This document shows positions 25,248 through 33,136 of a DNA stretch of 64,000 bases, in pieces. The notes under the pieces are model-generated. The model worked only from the letters and a program-made list of their open reading frames with translations. It was not told the DNA's origin and ran no database searches. Origin of the DNA: JALZCH01 sp036387315 (GTDB lineage: Bacteria; Acidobacteriota; Blastocatellia; Pyrinomonadales; Pyrinomonadaceae); the NCBI GenBank assembly GCA_036387315.1, contig DASVTY010000026.1, positions 13,567-77,566 of the forward strand, written 5' to 3'. A program made the position numbers and the translations under genes. The number at the start of each line of letters is the position of its first letter. Positions within the stretch are counted from its first letter, which is position 1.

Positions 25248-26388
25248 AAGCCTTCAAAAGCTGTTTGGCGATAACAATTCGTTGAATCTCGCTTGTCCCT
25301 TCGCCGATGGTGCAGAGCTTTGAATCGCGCCAGTATTTTTCCGCCGGATAATCTTTCGTATAGCCGTAACCGCCGTGAATCTGAACGCTTTCTTCCGAAA
25401 CCCGCACAGCGACTTCCGAAGCATAAAGTTTCGCCATCGCCGATTGTTTAGTCGTTTTCTTTCCGGCGTCTTTGAGCGCGGCAGCTTGTTGAGTCAATAA
25501 ACGTGCGGCTTCTATTTGCGTTGCCATATCCGCCAATTTAAATTGAATCGCCTGAAACTCGGCAATCGGTTTGCCGAATTGCTGACGCTCTTTGGCGTAA
25601 CGCACGGCGGCTTCGTAAGCGCCCTGAGCTATTCCGACCGAGAGGGCGGCGATTGAAATACGTCCGCCATCGAGAATCTGCATTGCTTGCAGAAAACCTT
25701 CGCCTTCGTTGCCGAGTCGTTGTGCGTCGTCAATGTAACAATCTTCAAACACAACCGAAGCGGTTTCAGAAGCGCGCATTCCCAATTTATTTTCTTTTTT
25801 GGCTGGCGCAAAACCTTTCATTCCCTTTTCAAAAACAAACGCTGTAATTCCCTTGTTTCCTTTTTCGCGGTCCGTCACGGCGACAGCAACGCAAGTATCT
25901 CCGCTGATGGCGTGAGTGATAAAATTCTTCGAGCCGTTAACAACCCATCCGCCGTTTTGCCGAACAGCGGTCGTACGTGTCCCGGACGCATCCGACCCCG
26001 CGCCCGCTTCGGTCAAGCCCCACGCGCCGAGATGTTTTCCGGTCGCCAGCGGCTCGACGTATTTGCGTTTTTGCTCTTCCGAGCCGTACTGAAAAATGTG
26101 ATTCGTACACAAAGAATTATGCGCCGCCACGGACAAACCGATTGAGCCGTCAACGCGCCCCAATTCCTCGATAATCGTCGCGTATTCGACATAACCTAAA
26201 CCCGAACCGCCGTATTCTTCGGGAAAAATAATCCCCAAAAGCCCCAGTTCGGCAAGCTGCGGAAAAATTTCGAGCGGCAAATGCTGAGCCTCGTCCCATT
26301 CCATCACATTCGGCTTCAACTCGCTTTCGGCAAACTCGCGCACGCTGTATTTGATTTGAAGCTGATCTTCGGTAAGTTCAAAATTCAT
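25246..26388 (-). CDS. Acyl-CoA dehydrogenase
   Basis: 380 residues, the normal size. Helical N-domain, flavin loop GLTEAGAGSDA at about 125-135, and the C-terminal FAD/substrate part QIHGGYGYTKDYPAEKYWRDSK with the catalytic glutamate in IGEGTSEIQR. It oxidises an acyl-CoA to the trans-2-enoyl form and passes electrons to ETF. The sequence resembles short/branched-chain acyl-CoA dehydrogenases, which would fit propionate-type metabolism (meaB and mce are nearby), but chain length cannot be fixed by eye. Confidence 0.93.
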   Translation of the reverse strand: MNFELTEDQLQIKYSVREFAESELKPNVMEWDEAQHLPLEIFPQLAELGLLGIIFPEEYGGSGLGYVEYATIIEELGRVDGSIGLSVAAHNSLCTNHIFQYGSEEQKRKYVEPLATGKHLGAWGLTEAGAGSDASGTRTTAVRQNGGWVVNGSKNFITHAISGDTCVAVAVTDREKGNKGITAFVFEKGMKGFAPAKKENKLGMRASETASVVFEDCYIDDAQRLGNEGEGFLQAMQILDGGRISIAALSVGIAQGAYEAAVRYAKERQQFGKPIAEFQAIQFKLADMATQIEAARLLTQQAAALKDAGKKTTKQSAMAKLYASEVAVRVSEESVQIHGGYGYTKDYPAEKYWRDSKLCTIGEGTSEIQRIVIAKQLLKA

Positions 26389-26692
26389 AAGTTTCGATCA
26401 ATATTTTTAAGGATTTTCTAAACTCAGTTTGCCACAAACGCTCATAAAAAAGGTAGTGACTAATATTGCGGCGGTGAAAAATAATTGTTTTTGACGAATT
26501 AAAGCGAGATTAGATGTGTCTCAAAAATCAGTAAATGAGTTTAGTTTTGAGATTTTGATTTTAACAATTCATTAACACAAGATAAGTTTTTTTCTTAAAT
26601 TGTCTGCGTTTCAGTTCCCATTTGTGACAAACTAATAGCAAAATTAAGCAGCGATGTTTTTTGCAACGAAGAAAACCGATGCCAAAGGATAA
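26389..26692. other. 304-bp intergenic region without a gene
   Basis: The gap between the divergent acyl-CoA dehydrogenase and secreted-protein genes is AT-rich. It contains a weak TCTCAAAA/TTTTGAGA inverted repeat at 26518-26553. I see no RNA gene or convincing promoter. Confidence 0.5.
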
Positions 26693-27469
26693 ATGAGAAT
26701 GAAATTAAAACTACGATTTCTGATTGCAGCCGTTTTTGTGCTGGCGATTTATATTCCGGTTGTGCAGGCACAAGCGTATCTAACATTTGAAGGCGGCAAC
26801 GGCTCTCCGCTCACAATCACGCTTCAACAAACCGTCACCTACACAATAAACAATTCAAATTGCTCCGGCGGCGGTCCTGTTTTTATCTTTGATGGAGCAG
26901 GCGATCCCTTACAGGGTCTTTTTCTGCCTGTTACCGGAACGATTACCTTTTTCATTAATGGCGGAACTGCGCAACCCATCACTGCTGCGGCTTCGGGCGT
27001 TACTGCCAATAATATTTCTCCGAATGACATTTTCATATTTGGCGCTCAAACGGGTGCGCCCAACGGTAGTATGATTGTTCTCAATGCGGGCACAGTTATG
27101 ACCACCAGCAACGCCGCCGGTCCTACGCCTGCAAATGGCAGTTACCCTACTTTCATCACTGAGGGTAATGGCGTTCAATGCAGCGAGAATGGGATAGCTA
27201 CGGCGGTGACTGCCGCATCTGTTTCCATTTCGGGGAGAGTCTTAACAAATAATGGGCGCGGCTTGAACAATGCTTTGGTTTACTCGACTGATCGGGAAGG
27301 AAACACTCGCGGAGCTAAAACAAACTCTTTCGGCTATTATCGTTTTGAAGACGTTCAGGCAGGTCAAACCATCACACTAACAGTCGTCTCGAAACGCTTT
27401 CAGTTTGCTCCAAAGGTTATCAATCTCAACGAAGAAATCAGAGAACTAAACTTTATCGGTGAACCGTAA
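26693..27469 (+). CDS. Secreted protein with carboxypeptidase-regulatory-like domain
   Basis: 258 residues. A signal peptide (MRMKLKLRFLIAAVFVLAIY then VVQAQA) is followed by a Gly/Thr/Asn-rich beta part with two cysteines. The C-terminal 75 residues (SGRVLTNNGRGLNNALVYS, NSFGYYRFEDVQAGQTITLTV) form the Ig-like 'CarboxypepD_reg-like' fold found in surface proteins. No enzyme motif is present; a cell-surface or matrix role is likely. AGGAT at 26683 is a weak ribosome site. Confidence 0.7.
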   Translation: MRMKLKLRFLIAAVFVLAIYIPVVQAQAYLTFEGGNGSPLTITLQQTVTYTINNSNCSGGGPVFIFDGAGDPLQGLFLPVTGTITFFINGGTAQPITAAASGVTANNISPNDIFIFGAQTGAPNGSMIVLNAGTVMTTSNAAGPTPANGSYPTFITEGNGVQCSENGIATAVTAASVSISGRVLTNNGRGLNNALVYSTDREGNTRGAKTNSFGYYRFEDVQAGQTITLTVVSKRFQFAPKVINLNEEIRELNFIGEP

Positions 27470-27541
27470 GACTCTTGATAGAAATTTACCGTTCAAGATT
27501 TTAAGAAGAAAAACGTCTTAAAACCTTTCTTACTTAAAACA

Positions 27542-27571
27542 TTATTGAGGCTTTAATAAAAGTCTCAATAA
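27542..27571. terminator. Hairpin between convergent genes
   Basis: TTATTGAG and CTCAATAA arms around an AT loop. Weak T tract, so only moderately convincing. Confidence 0.45.
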
Positions 27572-27660
27572 CGGGTATTTTGAGACATTTTGAAAGTCGC
27601 TGTGCAGGCTTTCACGCCCATTGAATTGTACGGATGCGTGTTTCCCATAAAACTTTTTTT

Positions 27661-28251
27661 TTACCGGACAGCTAGAATTTGAACGACCGCGCTATGACCG
27701 TTGTGATATTTGCCTTCCTGAACTTCCCGTTCTATTTCTCGGGCAATTTCAAATCTTAAAGGGCTTAATTCCCGGCGGAGCGTTTCGAGCGGCATTGTCA
27801 TATCAATTTTCGGTCCGCCCGTTCCAAATTCAATCTGCTTCGGTGTATATGCTTCAAGCAAAAATGTTCCTTTTGATTTCAATCCCGCAACAACTTTTGT
27901 GTGAAGTGTACGACGCACGACAGCAGGAACGTGCGCCCAAATGGAGATAATCGTGTCCCAGGAATTTTCTTCGATTTCAAAATCCGATAAATCGGCAACA
28001 ATGGTTTTTATCGCGACGCCGTTTTCATCTGCTAAACGTTGAGCTTTTTCGAGACCGACAGGTGATAAATCTACGGCTGTGACCTCAAAACCGTGCATCG
28101 CCAAAAAAACAGCGTTACGTCCTTCGCCTTCAGCCAGGCACAGAGTTTTGCCTTTGGTCAAACTCTCAATATTTGCTTTAAGAAAATCATTTGGTTGTGT
28201 GCCGTAAGCAAATCCCTGTTCACTATATCTTTCGTTCCACATATTTATCAT
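27661..28251 (-). CDS. Class I SAM-dependent methyltransferase
   Basis: 196 residues. Starts MWNERYSEQGFAYGTQPNDFL, a pattern common to TehB/thiopurine-type methyltransferases, then a SAM-binding motif LCLAEGEGRNAVFLA (glycine-rich loop, E-G-E-G-R-N) and acidic EVTAVDLS. The variant loop and the final KYHNGHSAVVQILAVR are typical of the family. The substrate is unknown. The codon at 28242 (MWNERY) is an equally good start. Confidence 0.85.
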   Translation of the reverse strand: MINMWNERYSEQGFAYGTQPNDFLKANIESLTKGKTLCLAEGEGRNAVFLAMHGFEVTAVDLSPVGLEKAQRLADENGVAIKTIVADLSDFEIEENSWDTIISIWAHVPAVVRRTLHTKVVAGLKSKGTFLLEAYTPKQIEFGTGGPKIDMTMPLETLRRELSPLRFEIAREIEREVQEGKYHNGHSAVVQILAVR

Positions 28252-28353
28252 TTACCAATAAATGCATTAAAAACACAATGAGGAAGAGTCGTTACATAAA
28301 ACGCGAAGCAACCGGATGCTTAAGATGGTGTGGGCAAACCTGATTAAAACGGC

Positions 28354-28425
28354 AAAAAGCGGAAGCCCGCACGCAGTAAGAGTGTTAAAGAAAACGCTCT
28401 TACTGCGTGCGGGCTTCCGCTTTTT
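28354..28425 (-). terminator. Very long perfect hairpin after the zinc-ribbon gene
   Basis: Two 29-base arms (28354-28382 and 28397-28425) are perfect complements around a 14-base loop, with A and T tracts at the ends. Much longer than the other terminators here, it may also be a dispersed palindrome. Confidence 0.75.
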
Positions 28426-28439
28426 GTATTTTGTTAACT

Positions 28440-28994
28440 CTATTTGTCCTGTTCCAAAAGTTTGGTCGTTCCTTCCGTCACGCTGCCCGGACGACTCAAA
28501 TCGAAAGTGTCGAGCGTTTTCCCCGCATTCTGCGGCGGAATATAAGCCGCCGCGGGAACGGATCGCTGCGGCGGCAGAGCATTTTTATTGCCCGCGCCCC
28601 GCATGGCTTTCTTATCTCTCATTTTCCGAATCGGATTAAACTTCCCGGCATTCCGGCGGCGCGGCGCTTTTTTCAAAAATGCCATTGAGAAAACGAATAT
28701 CAACAAACCGCCGAAAATACCGAGAGCCGCAAAAAATTGGGGAAGTCGGTTCGCTCCGGCGGCGGCTAAAACCGGGGCGAGGAAAAGCGTTAAGCTCAAA
28801 AACCAAATCAAAGCGAATTTCAAGCCGCGCGAGCGCGAAAGCCTGCCGTTCGGTTGTTTGCTCGCTTCTTCCAACTGCGGCAGATAGCCATTATGATCGA
28901 GTAGCTGCGCGACAACCTCGAACGAAAAGCCGCACCGTGAGCAATACCTCATTTCTTCACTCGCCTGTTTCTGACCGCAACTTGGACAAAACAT
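28440..28994 (-). CDS. Zinc-ribbon membrane protein
   Basis: 184 residues. Residues 1-25 form a zinc ribbon (CPSCGQKQ...RYCSRCG). Two membrane helices follow at about 57-77 and 84-105, then a basic and Pro/Ala-rich stretch and the C-terminal motif GSVTEGTTKLLEQDK. No catalytic motif. The combination of zinc ribbon, two helices and this tail recurs in acidobacterial genomes as far as I recall, without a known role. Confidence 0.7.
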   Translation of the reverse strand: MFCPSCGQKQASEEMRYCSRCGFSFEVVAQLLDHNGYLPQLEEASKQPNGRLSRSRGLKFALIWFLSLTLFLAPVLAAAGANRLPQFFAALGIFGGLLIFVFSMAFLKKAPRRRNAGKFNPIRKMRDKKAMRGAGNKNALPPQRSVPAAAYIPPQNAGKTLDTFDLSRPGSVTEGTTKLLEQDK

Positions 28995-29210
28995 ATTTTT
29001 GAGATTCTAATTAACAAATTGCCGTTCAAAATTGATTCCACCGGAAAATTTTTTAAGCAACTCGTCCTGAATTCATTTACGGCTGACTTACAATTTTGTT
29101 CAATAAGTCTAATTGAATGAATTTGATTATTTTAGATTGAGCAATTTCTATTTTCCCGGCATAGACATTTTCATACTCAATTTCGATGTTTTGATACAAT
29201 TAAAATCATT

Positions 29211-29648
29211 ATGAACACGCACGAAAACATCATTGAGGATAATCGGGGAATTCGTGATTTGCTTTCCAACACAAAACGAATTGCGGTTTTAGGAATCAAA
29301 ACCGAAGCGCAAACCGGACAGCCTGCGTTTTATGTGCCGCAATATATGCAGCGCGCAGGGTTTGAAATCGTGCCGGTTCCGGTTTATTACCCTGAAGCGA
29401 CAGAGATTTTGGGGGCAAAGGTTTATCGAAAACTATCTGAAATACCGGGCGAAATTGATTTGGTCAACGTCTTTCGCCGCCCTTCGGATATTCCGGCACA
29501 CGTCGAAGACATTCTGGCGAAAAAGCCGAAAGCGGTTTGGTTTCAATCCGGCATCGTCAACGACGAAGCCGCCGAGACTTTAGCCGCAGCCGGAATCAAA
29601 GTCGTGCAAGACCGCTGCTTGATGGTAGAGCATCGAATGATTCGATAA
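29211..29648 (+). CDS. CoA-binding (YccU-like) protein
   Basis: 145 residues, a single Rossmann-type CoA-binding domain with RIAVLGIKTEA, the substrate loop PAFYVPQYMQRAGFEIVPV, the DLVNVFRRPSDIPAHVEDIL stretch and final VVQDRCLMVEHRM. Proteins of this type bind CoA and sit near acyl-CoA metabolism. It is followed 22 bp later by a VOC-fold gene in the same direction, a probable two-gene unit. No ribosome site is obvious; the start has an AT-rich leader. Confidence 0.88.
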   Translation: MNTHENIIEDNRGIRDLLSNTKRIAVLGIKTEAQTGQPAFYVPQYMQRAGFEIVPVPVYYPEATEILGAKVYRKLSEIPGEIDLVNVFRRPSDIPAHVEDILAKKPKAVWFQSGIVNDEAAETLAAAGIKVVQDRCLMVEHRMIR

Positions 29649-29670
29649 AAAAAACCGAGAGTTTATATTT

Positions 29671-30084
29671 ATGCCAAAGCTGGATGCGGTGTTGGAAACC
29701 GCGCTTTATGTCGCAGATTTAAAACGCTCGATCTCGTTTTATCAAACCGTTTTTGAGCTTGAAACTTTGTTTGCAGACGAGCGTTTGTGCGCTTTGAACG
29801 TTTCGGATAAGCAGGTTCTGCTTTTGTTTTTAAAAGGCGCGTCGAACGAGCCGACGAATGCTTCCGGCGGCGTTATTCCTCCGCACGACGGCGACGGACA
29901 GCTTCACGTCGCATTTTCAATCGGGGCGAATGAATTAAACGAATGGGAAAGCTGGCTGGCGCAAAACGGCATTTTAATCGAAAGCACGGTTCGATGGGCG
30001 CGCGGCGGGACGAGTCTGTATTTCCGCGACCCGGACGGGCACTTGCTTGAATTGGTAACGCCCGGTTTGTGGACAATTTATTAG
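29671..30084 (+). CDS. VOC-family (glyoxalase-like) protein
   Basis: 137 residues of two VOC half-domains: LETALYVADLKRSISFYQTVF at the start, then HVAFSIGANELNEWESWLAQ and SLYFRDPDGHLLELVTPGLW. The ligands His, Glu (LLEL) are present in the second half. These enzymes are glyoxalases, dioxygenases or drug-binding proteins. The function cannot be narrowed. Likely co-transcribed with the CoA-binding protein gene; a bidirectional terminator follows. Confidence 0.85.
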   Translation: MPKLDAVLETALYVADLKRSISFYQTVFELETLFADERLCALNVSDKQVLLLFLKGASNEPTNASGGVIPPHDGDGQLHVAFSIGANELNEWESWLAQNGILIESTVRWARGGTSLYFRDPDGHLLELVTPGLWTIY

Positions 30085-30203
30085 CTTTTTGGAGCGTTCT
30101 ACAATTTTTTCCCAAAGGTTAAATTCAAGAGGTTTTATTTTATAAAAGGTTGTTCGGAAAGCCTATGCTTTACAGGGTTTGGCTAAAAAAATTGATGTTC
30201 ACA

Positions 30204-30241
30204 AGAAAAAGACCGCTTTCGATTGAAAGCGGTCTTTTTCT
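30204..30241. terminator. Bidirectional terminator
   Basis: AGAAAAAGACCGCTTTC pairs with GAAAGCGGTCTTTTTCT, between convergent genes. Confidence 0.9.
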
Positions 30242-30264
30242 CTAAAATAAAAATGTTGTAAAAA

Positions 30265-30513
30265 CTAGGCGGCGCGGCGGTCGTCTGAAGTTTCGGCAAA
30301 AACGCGGCGTCCGTTGAGCGCGTCGTCAATAATTTCGCGCAACGCTGAAGCGTCCGGGTTGACATCCATTTTGTCGCAGGCGCGCAAGTGGCGAATAATG
30401 CCTTCGGTCGCAATTTCAAGCGGGGCACCGTTTAATTTGGAATAACGGCGAGCTTGAATATGGTCAATTTCCTGAATCCGCTCGTGCAGCGGCATAAAAC
30501 GATTCTGAATCAC
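30265..30513 (-). CDS. Small helical protein of unknown function
   Basis: 82 residues from a GTG with AAGGAG 10 bases upstream, which decides the start. The protein is soluble and mostly helical (HERIQEIDHIQARRYSKL; GIIRHLRACDKMDVNP; LREIIDDALNG). I do not recognise it; it has no metal-binding or DNA-binding signature. It lies alone next to a bidirectional terminator. Codon use is like its neighbours. Confidence 0.6.
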   Translation of the reverse strand: MIQNRFMPLHERIQEIDHIQARRYSKLNGAPLEIATEGIIRHLRACDKMDVNPDASALREIIDDALNGRRVFAETSDDRRAA

Positions 30514-30823
30514 TTTTTTATCACTCCTTTATAGTTTGAATGCGTATTTATTCGGTTTTAAAACCGTTATATTTTATAACTAACTGTTAGATGTATTTAA
30601 GCCAGCCGCAAGATGTAGGTAAATTATCGAGCGCTGGCGCATGTTCCGGTTCGGACAAACAGGTCTGCTCTAAAGCCCTAACCTGAAATTCCTGCTCCTG
30701 AAAGATTTGAATGGTAACACACGAAATCGAGAATGTCACGAACTTTTTTTTGGTGAATGAATATTCATTCATAAATCAGGCAAAACCGCAAATTTATTGT
30801 TTGATACGACTTGCAACCTCGAT
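30514..30823. other. 310-bp intergenic region with palindromes
   Basis: Contains CGGTTTTAAAACCG (30551-30564) and a perfect 18-bp palindrome at 30754-30771. A 61-codon frame across it has no support. No gene is assigned. Confidence 0.5.
30754..30771. promoter_or_regulatory. Perfect palindrome resembling a TetR-type operator
   Basis: TGAATGAATATTCATTCA is an exact 18-bp palindrome, the size and style of TetR-family operators. No TetR gene lies in this window, and neither neighbour has an obvious inducible role. Confidence 0.35.
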
Positions 30824-31126
30824 TTAATCAAGTTCGAGCGGGTTTCTAAACGGCGTATCCGGCTCGCCTTCGGCGCGTTTAAAAGCGTCGCGGAATTTTT
30901 CTTCGAGCAGACGCTCGCGCTCTTTTTCGCGATTCATTTCCTGCGCGAAAATGTTTTCTCTGGCTTCTTTCTGCGCCGCCAGATTTTTTTGCAGCTCTTC
31001 AAACGAGCCGAGCTTTTTCCCTTTTTCTTCGTGCGAGAGAATCACTCCCGTCGCCGCGTCAACGGTTAATTTCGCTTCGCAGCACGGACAAATAATCGTC
31101 CAATTAGTTTTCGCTTCGTTTTCCAT
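30824..31126 (-). CDS. Small zinc-finger-like protein of unknown function
   Basis: 100 residues. The N-terminal third has a CPCCEAKLTVDAATG motif that could bind zinc with C-terminal help, although only a CxxC pair is evident. The rest is a highly charged coiled-coil-like helix (EELQKNLAAQKEARENIFAQ; REKERERLLEEKFRDA). I do not know its function. The gene stands alone downstream of the lipoprotein gene's terminator. Confidence 0.65.
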   Translation of the reverse strand: MENEAKTNWTIICPCCEAKLTVDAATGVILSHEEKGKKLGSFEELQKNLAAQKEARENIFAQEMNREKERERLLEEKFRDAFKRAEGEPDTPFRNPLELD

Positions 31127-31163
31127 ATTGGGAACGCATTATAACAATCGAACTCGAAAAATT

Positions 31164-31200
31164 AAACGGCGAGTGAATTGGAATAATCGCTCGCCGTTTT
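31164..31200 (-). terminator. Intrinsic terminator of the lipoprotein gene
   Basis: AAACGGCGAG pairs with CTCGCCGTTT; an A/T tract follows on the minus strand. Confidence 0.75.
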
Positions 31201-31220
31201 GATTGTTTGAATTTAACCGC

Positions 31221-31820
31221 TTATTGATTTTTTTGCGGCGCTCCGCGTTTTTCCAACTTCTGCTCGGATTGCGGCGCGGGCGGATTTTCAACTTTCGGAT
31301 CGGGTTTTGCGGGCTGCGCGTTTTGGGCGACATGCAAAATTTCCGCCGCCGAAGCTGCCATCGGATTTCCCAAGACGTTTGGGGGCAATTCTTTGACTTG
31401 TCCGTTTCTCAAATAAACTTTGACGATTGTTTTCTTGTTCGCTACGTCCTGAATCCGCTCGACTTTGGCAAGCTCGGCGTTGTTTTTGAAAGTTCGCGTT
31501 TCAACCGGAAACTGTCCGAGGCTGATTGTAATTTCCGAATTATCCGGTGCCGGATTTGTAATATTCTGAACTTTAGCGTTTTTGGTCGGGTCTCCTTTCG
31601 CCATATTCGCATTTGCGGGCGCGTTCGGAATTCCCGGAACCGCCGAATTTGTCGCCGGCGACGCTGCGGGCGCGGTATTTGCAATCGGGTTTGAATTGCT
31701 TTGTAAAACGGCGACGTTTGAATTGGCGTTTGTTTCGCCGGGCGCGGTTGTCGTCGAGCACGCCGTCGCAACGGCTGAAAGCGACAACGCCGAAATTATT
31801 AAAAGATTTTTGCGTTTCAT
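31221..31820 (-). CDS. Lipoprotein of unknown function
   Basis: 199 residues. The signal sequence MKRKNLLIISALSLSAVATAC ends in a lipobox-like VATAC, so Cys21 is lipidated. An Asn/Ala/Pro-rich linker to about 80 precedes a compact globular part (SEITISLGQFPVETRTFKNN, ELAKVERIQDV, KTIVKVYLRNGQVKEL), and a Pro-rich tail ends it. The ribosome site GAGGAG is 6 bases before the ATG. No family recognised; surface-linked protein by the lipobox. Confidence 0.75.
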   Translation of the reverse strand: MKRKNLLIISALSLSAVATACSTTTAPGETNANSNVAVLQSNSNPIANTAPAASPATNSAVPGIPNAPANANMAKGDPTKNAKVQNITNPAPDNSEITISLGQFPVETRTFKNNAELAKVERIQDVANKKTIVKVYLRNGQVKELPPNVLGNPMAASAAEILHVAQNAQPAKPDPKVENPPAPQSEQKLEKRGAPQKNQ

Positions 31821-31914
31821 AGTAACTCCTCAAAATGTAAAAAAATATCAGCTCAAAATAATGCGAAAAACTGGGCGCAAAAGCAATGAGCGAAACTTTA
31901 CGAAGAACGTATTT

Positions 31915-32508
31915 TCACGATTTCGCTTGCAATCTATTTTGCAGATTTTGTTTTACCGCCTGCCATTCATCATCCAGAATGCTGAAATAAACCGTGTCGC
32001 GGAGTCGCCCGGAATCGGTAACGACGTGTTTTCGCAAAATTCCTTCTTCTTTTGCTCCAATCCGTAAAATCGCGCGGCGCGAACGCTCGTTTAAAGCGTC
32101 GGTTTTCAGTTCGACGCGATTGCAATTCCAGGTTTCAAAAGCATAGCGGAGCATCAAAAACTTTGCTTCGGTGTTGACAAAAGTGCGTTGAAAATCAAGC
32201 CCGATCCAAGTCCAGCCGATTTCGACTCGTTTGTTTGCAAGGTCAATGTTTCCGAAACGAGTCGAGCCGATTGCTTTGCCGGTTTCTTTCAAAACTGTTG
32301 CAAATGGCAAAGAAACTCCGCGACGCTGTTCATCAAGAGCAGTTTCGACGTAGTTTTGCAAATCTGCTTCGGTTTTGATTTGCTTTGGTGACCAGCGCCA
32401 AATTTCCTCATCGAATCCAATGGCGCATAAATCCGCATAATGTTTTTCGTATGACAAAGGCTCAAGTCTGACAAATTCGCCTTCGAGCGTAACAGGTTTA
32501 ATTTCCAT
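31915..32508 (-). CDS. GNAT-family N-acetyltransferase (RimJ/RimL-like)
   Basis: 197 residues from ATG 32508 (MEIKPVTLEGEFVRLEPL); the 17-codon extension upstream looks non-coding. RimJ/RimL type features: RLEPLSYEKHYADL at the start, GSTRFGNIDLANKRVEIGWTW with beta-strands 4 and 5, and NRVELKTDALNERSRRAI for CoA. It transfers acetyl from acetyl-CoA to an amine, often a protein N-terminus or drug. The target is not inferable. Confidence 0.88.
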   Translation of the reverse strand: MEIKPVTLEGEFVRLEPLSYEKHYADLCAIGFDEEIWRWSPKQIKTEADLQNYVETALDEQRRGVSLPFATVLKETGKAIGSTRFGNIDLANKRVEIGWTWIGLDFQRTFVNTEAKFLMLRYAFETWNCNRVELKTDALNERSRRAILRIGAKEEGILRKHVVTDSGRLRDTVYFSILDDEWQAVKQNLQNRLQAKS

Positions 32509-33136
32509 AAATAATAAAGAGCAGCGGCAGACTTTCTTATAAATACGATTATTATTCAAGCATTATAATTTAATTTCGCAGAAATATTAAAAAAAGTGCC
32601 GATGCAAATTTTAGCGGACTTGTAAAGTTACATCTCCTAATTTGTCAAAAAACTCGACCTTTTTTCTTCCGGCATTTTCAGAAAACGGTTTAAGAAAAAG
32701 CCCGAATTTTGCAAATCTTCTCCGGCACTTTACTTGCGATAAAAAATGGTTATAATCGGCTGGCATTAAATTAGGCGGAGAGTTCAACAGCTTAAAATGG
32801 GCATTGACATACTAGGTTCAGCGTCATGCTTTTACAGCAAAAGCCTGCCCTCTTTTATCACGCTTTAGGAACATATAAAATTTTCTGAAAAAAACTTTGA
32901 GTGATGATAGTTTTTCCATTCTTTTGGGGCGTTGATTAATTAAGCGGTTAAAAACACGAAAGGGCAAATACAGTTGTCTCAATTGAAACCGAACAGAGCG
33001 AAAAATGTTTGTGCCGGAATTCGACTGATTTCTCTTGATAAAGAGGGATAAACTGATAGCAGACATTAACTGAGTCAACTATATCAGCGCCTTAGTTTAA
33101 CTCTCACAAAATGATTTCTAACACGAACGGAAGCAT
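32509..33136. other. 628-bp leader region of the RiPP-type cluster
   Basis: No gene I can support. An 84-codon minus frame at 32824-33078 has random-looking composition. The region contains one reasonable sigma-70 promoter (32729-32756). The last 60 bases lead into the ferritin-like gene. Confidence 0.5.
32729..32756 (+). promoter_or_regulatory. Possible sigma-70 promoter upstream of the RiPP-type cluster
   Basis: TTTACT and TATAAT are separated by 16 bp. The first gene starts about 380 bp later, which would give a long leader, so the assignment is tentative. Confidence 0.35.

Noticed and set aside
30587..30772. Minus-strand frame of 61 codons with a possible conserved-looking segment
   Set aside because: No ribosome site and it crosses a palindrome; likely a chance frame or repeat relic.
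32824..33078. Minus-strand frame of 84 codons before the ferritin-like gene
   Set aside because: Composition looks non-coding, no ribosome site; it is in the leader region of the RiPP-type cluster.
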